Shown in pieces: positions 4,950 through 6,247 of a stretch of DNA of 6,247 bases. A program made the position numbers and the translations under genes. Numbering within the stretch: position 1 is the first letter of the stretch; each line of letters starts with the position of its first letter. The stretch covers positions 1-6,247 of the forward strand of contig DAOUMU010000492.1 of the NCBI GenBank assembly GCA_034409055.1. The letters are read 5' to 3'. The notes under the pieces are model-generated. The model saw only the letters and a program-made list of their open reading frames with translations, was not told the DNA's origin and did no database searches. This DNA is from DAOUMU01 sp034409055. Its GTDB lineage: Bacteria > Chloroflexota > Anaerolineae > 4572-78 > J111.

Positions 4950-6023
4950 TGAAGCCAACATAACTGACAGGCCAAAAAATGCACCATACTGATTTGCTGC
5001 CACAACAAGGGCCTGGTTTTCAGCTTTTGTCAGCGAGTGAAACGGGCTTGGGGTGATGACAACCGAACCTTTTTCATACATCCGTTTCCAGATGCCCACA
5101 ATCTGACCGTCTATAACAACCATTGGCCTGAATACCCCATTACTGGAAACCGCCTGTTTGTCATATTTGGCATCAAGCACGGCGTTACGCGCTTTATAAC
5201 CCAAGAAATATTCGTCAAAAGCAGGGAGCAGATAAGCGGTTGGCGATGGGTCTTTGAGAATTGAATTATTTTGGGGTGTCCAATAAGTCTGCCCCTCAAT
5301 TGTCTCTTGATCAAGTCGGATTTTTGCTATCTCAAGACCAGTTCGCGCATCGGCCACCTTCAAGCCCGACCACCAAATGAAATCTTGTAGCGTTGCCGGA
5401 CCATGACTTCCAAAGTAGCGTCCGGTAAGCTCAGCCAGTGCTTCATCGTGTTTCATATTTTTGCTGTGAGGCACCCATTCATCAAGCAACACAAACGTTT
5501 CCTGTTTATCCTGAATTGGACCAAAACAGATAAGTCCTTCCAAACCCGCTCGTCGCAAAATATGATAGCCACGCTGGCCGGTGGTCGAGATGCCTGCTTG
5601 CTCCAGCACAAGCATTATTTCTGCACGAGTCAATTGCTTGCCGCCTTGCAGCGCCTTGGTAAGGGTTTCATAGCTGTGGACAAATGTTGCATCGTCAAGT
5701 TCAAGTTGCTGGTGACGGCGGGCGCTATTGGCAATAATGCGTGGCGCTAGCAGCTCGAGCATCCAACCCACATCTGCTGCTGCCACAACCTGGAGTGTCC
5801 CTCGCATCAGCCAGGTACGGACAATCGTTTTGTTGACAATTGTCTGCTCAATAATGGCATCGGTGGCGTCGTAACAACGGAGACCTATTGCCCATTTGAC
5901 GCTGGCATAATCTTGTGCTTGCATAGCCCCAAACCAAGCTACTACCCGGCTTGGTAACTCGGACTTCTCTTGGACAATTCGTTGGTTATAAAGCCAGTGA
6001 TGAGCAATATCTGAGGCAATCAT
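4947..6023 (-). CDS. AlkZ-like winged-helix DNA-binding protein (HTH_42 / YcaQ superfamily), putative DNA glycosylase
   Basis: The 358-residue protein matches the AlkZ/YcaQ superfamily in length and landmarks: AMQAQDYASVKWAIGLR (33-49), RTWLMRGTLQ (69-78), GPATLQDFIWWSGL (208-221), LLPAFDEYFLGYK (265-277) and VVIDGQIVGIWKR (302-314). Members are tandem winged-helix glycosylases; AlkZ of Streptomyces and E. coli YcaQ (AlkX) remove bulky alkylated bases and unhook interstrand crosslinks. The QxQ motif of the AlkZ branch is present as Q35-A-Q37, so catalysis is plausible. It is cytosolic, without a signal peptide. The ATG at 6023 has AGG 8-9 nt upstream. The gene begins about 50 bp after the 3' end of a group II intron, and its stop codon lies in the arm of an attC-like foldback, which suggests a mobile cassette. 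Substrate unknown; the family call is firm, glycosylase activity is inference. Confidence 0.88.
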   Translation of the reverse strand: MIASDIAHHWLYNQRIVQEKSELPSRVVAWFGAMQAQDYASVKWAIGLRCYDATDAIIEQTIVNKTIVRTWLMRGTLQVVAAADVGWMLELLAPRIIANSARRHQQLELDDATFVHSYETLTKALQGGKQLTRAEIMLVLEQAGISTTGQRGYHILRRAGLEGLICFGPIQDKQETFVLLDEWVPHSKNMKHDEALAELTGRYFGSHGPATLQDFIWWSGLKVADARTGLEIAKIRLDQETIEGQTYWTPQNNSILKDPSPTAYLLPAFDEYFLGYKARNAVLDAKYDKQAVSSNGVFRPMVVIDGQIVGIWKRMYEKGSVVITPSPFHSLTKAENQALVVAANQYGAFFGLSVMLAS

Positions 6024-6074
6024 AATTAACCTGTATACTATGGATGGTTTTCGCTATATTGCTGGGTTCAGCCG
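6024..6074 (-). other. Downstream exon / 5' leader of the AlkZ-like gene
   Basis: This short segment lies between the intron 3' end and the ATG at 6023. On the minus strand it contains TAGTATACAGGTTAATT before the ATG, with AGG as a weak ribosome binding site. TAGTAT could serve as a -10, but no convincing -35 is seen. Confidence 0.3.
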
Positions 6075-6247
6075 GTCGGGTAAGGAAGCGACGTTGCCGC
6101 CGCCTCCTCCCCTTGGAACGGCCCGTGAGAGTTTCCCCTCAAGCCGCTCAAGCATCTCAAACGCCTCCACTGGTAAGTAGGACGCGCTCACAGAAGCCTG
6201 GCCTCTGTGAACTTCACGATACACCCTTGGAGCCGCCACACGGTTTC
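6075..6247 (-). ncRNA. 3' end of a group II intron (domains V and VI), continuing past the right edge
   Basis: The minus strand at 6149-6116 is a textbook 34-nt domain V: lower stem GAGCGGCTT / GGGCCGTTC with the AGC triad intact, upper stem GAGGG / CTCTC closed by a GAAA tetraloop, and the two-base AC bulge. Domain VI follows, with arms at 6107-6100 and 6091-6084, then TTACCCGAC, which ends in AC as group II introns do (near 6075-6077). A further hairpin, TCACAGA / TCTGTGA, lies at 6188-6210. An open frame on the same strand (stop at 6054, running off the right edge) covers this RNA; its glycine run comes from the domain VI stem and I do not regard it as a gene. The reverse transcriptase, if any, would lie to the right of the window. 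Confidence 0.75.

Noticed and set aside
6054..6247. Minus-strand open frame ending RAVPRGGGGGNVASLPDRLNPAI
   Set aside because: It coincides exactly with group II intron domains V and VI, and the glycine run comes from the GC-rich domain VI stem.

Overview
The window reads as accessory-rich chromosomal DNA from an environmental bacterium. A Chloroflexota (Anaerolineae/Caldilineae-like) host is my best guess, from the large soluble-adenylyl-cyclase-like ATPase, the dense small palindromic repeats and the group II intron remains. This is inference from style, not from a marker gene. All genes I accept lie on the minus strand, so transcription runs right to left.

Region 1 (1-2737) is one uninterrupted minus-strand reading frame of 912 codons that leaves the window at base 1. 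It has the order of soluble adenylyl cyclase (sAC): cyclase-like domain C1, cyclase-like domain C2, P-loop ATPase, then a helical region. Key catalytic positions are replaced in both cyclase domains and next to Walker B, so it looks like a signalling ATPase with degenerate cyclase domains. Members of one short palindromic repeat family sit in frame inside it, including a 24-bp tandem array at the left edge.

Region 2 (2738-3310) is non-coding. It holds a further copy of the palindromic repeat, a 197-bp MITE-like foldback with an 8-bp target duplication and ISL3-like ends, a possible promoter, a heptamer repeat and a terminator facing the next gene.

Region 3 (3311-3703) encodes a DUF1232/YkvA-like membrane protein.

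Region 4 (about 3791-6247) looks like a mobile-gene neighbourhood. From right to left in the direction of transcription it holds the 3' end of a group II intron with a textbook domain V, an AlkZ-like winged-helix protein (a DNA glycosylase family), an attC-like foldback starting at that gene's stop codon, an unrecognised 193-codon gene, and a second, decayed ORF-less group II intron that seems to replace the end of that gene. Introns and attC-like sites together recall integron cassettes carrying group IIC-attC introns, but no integrase is visible and the attC match is imperfect.
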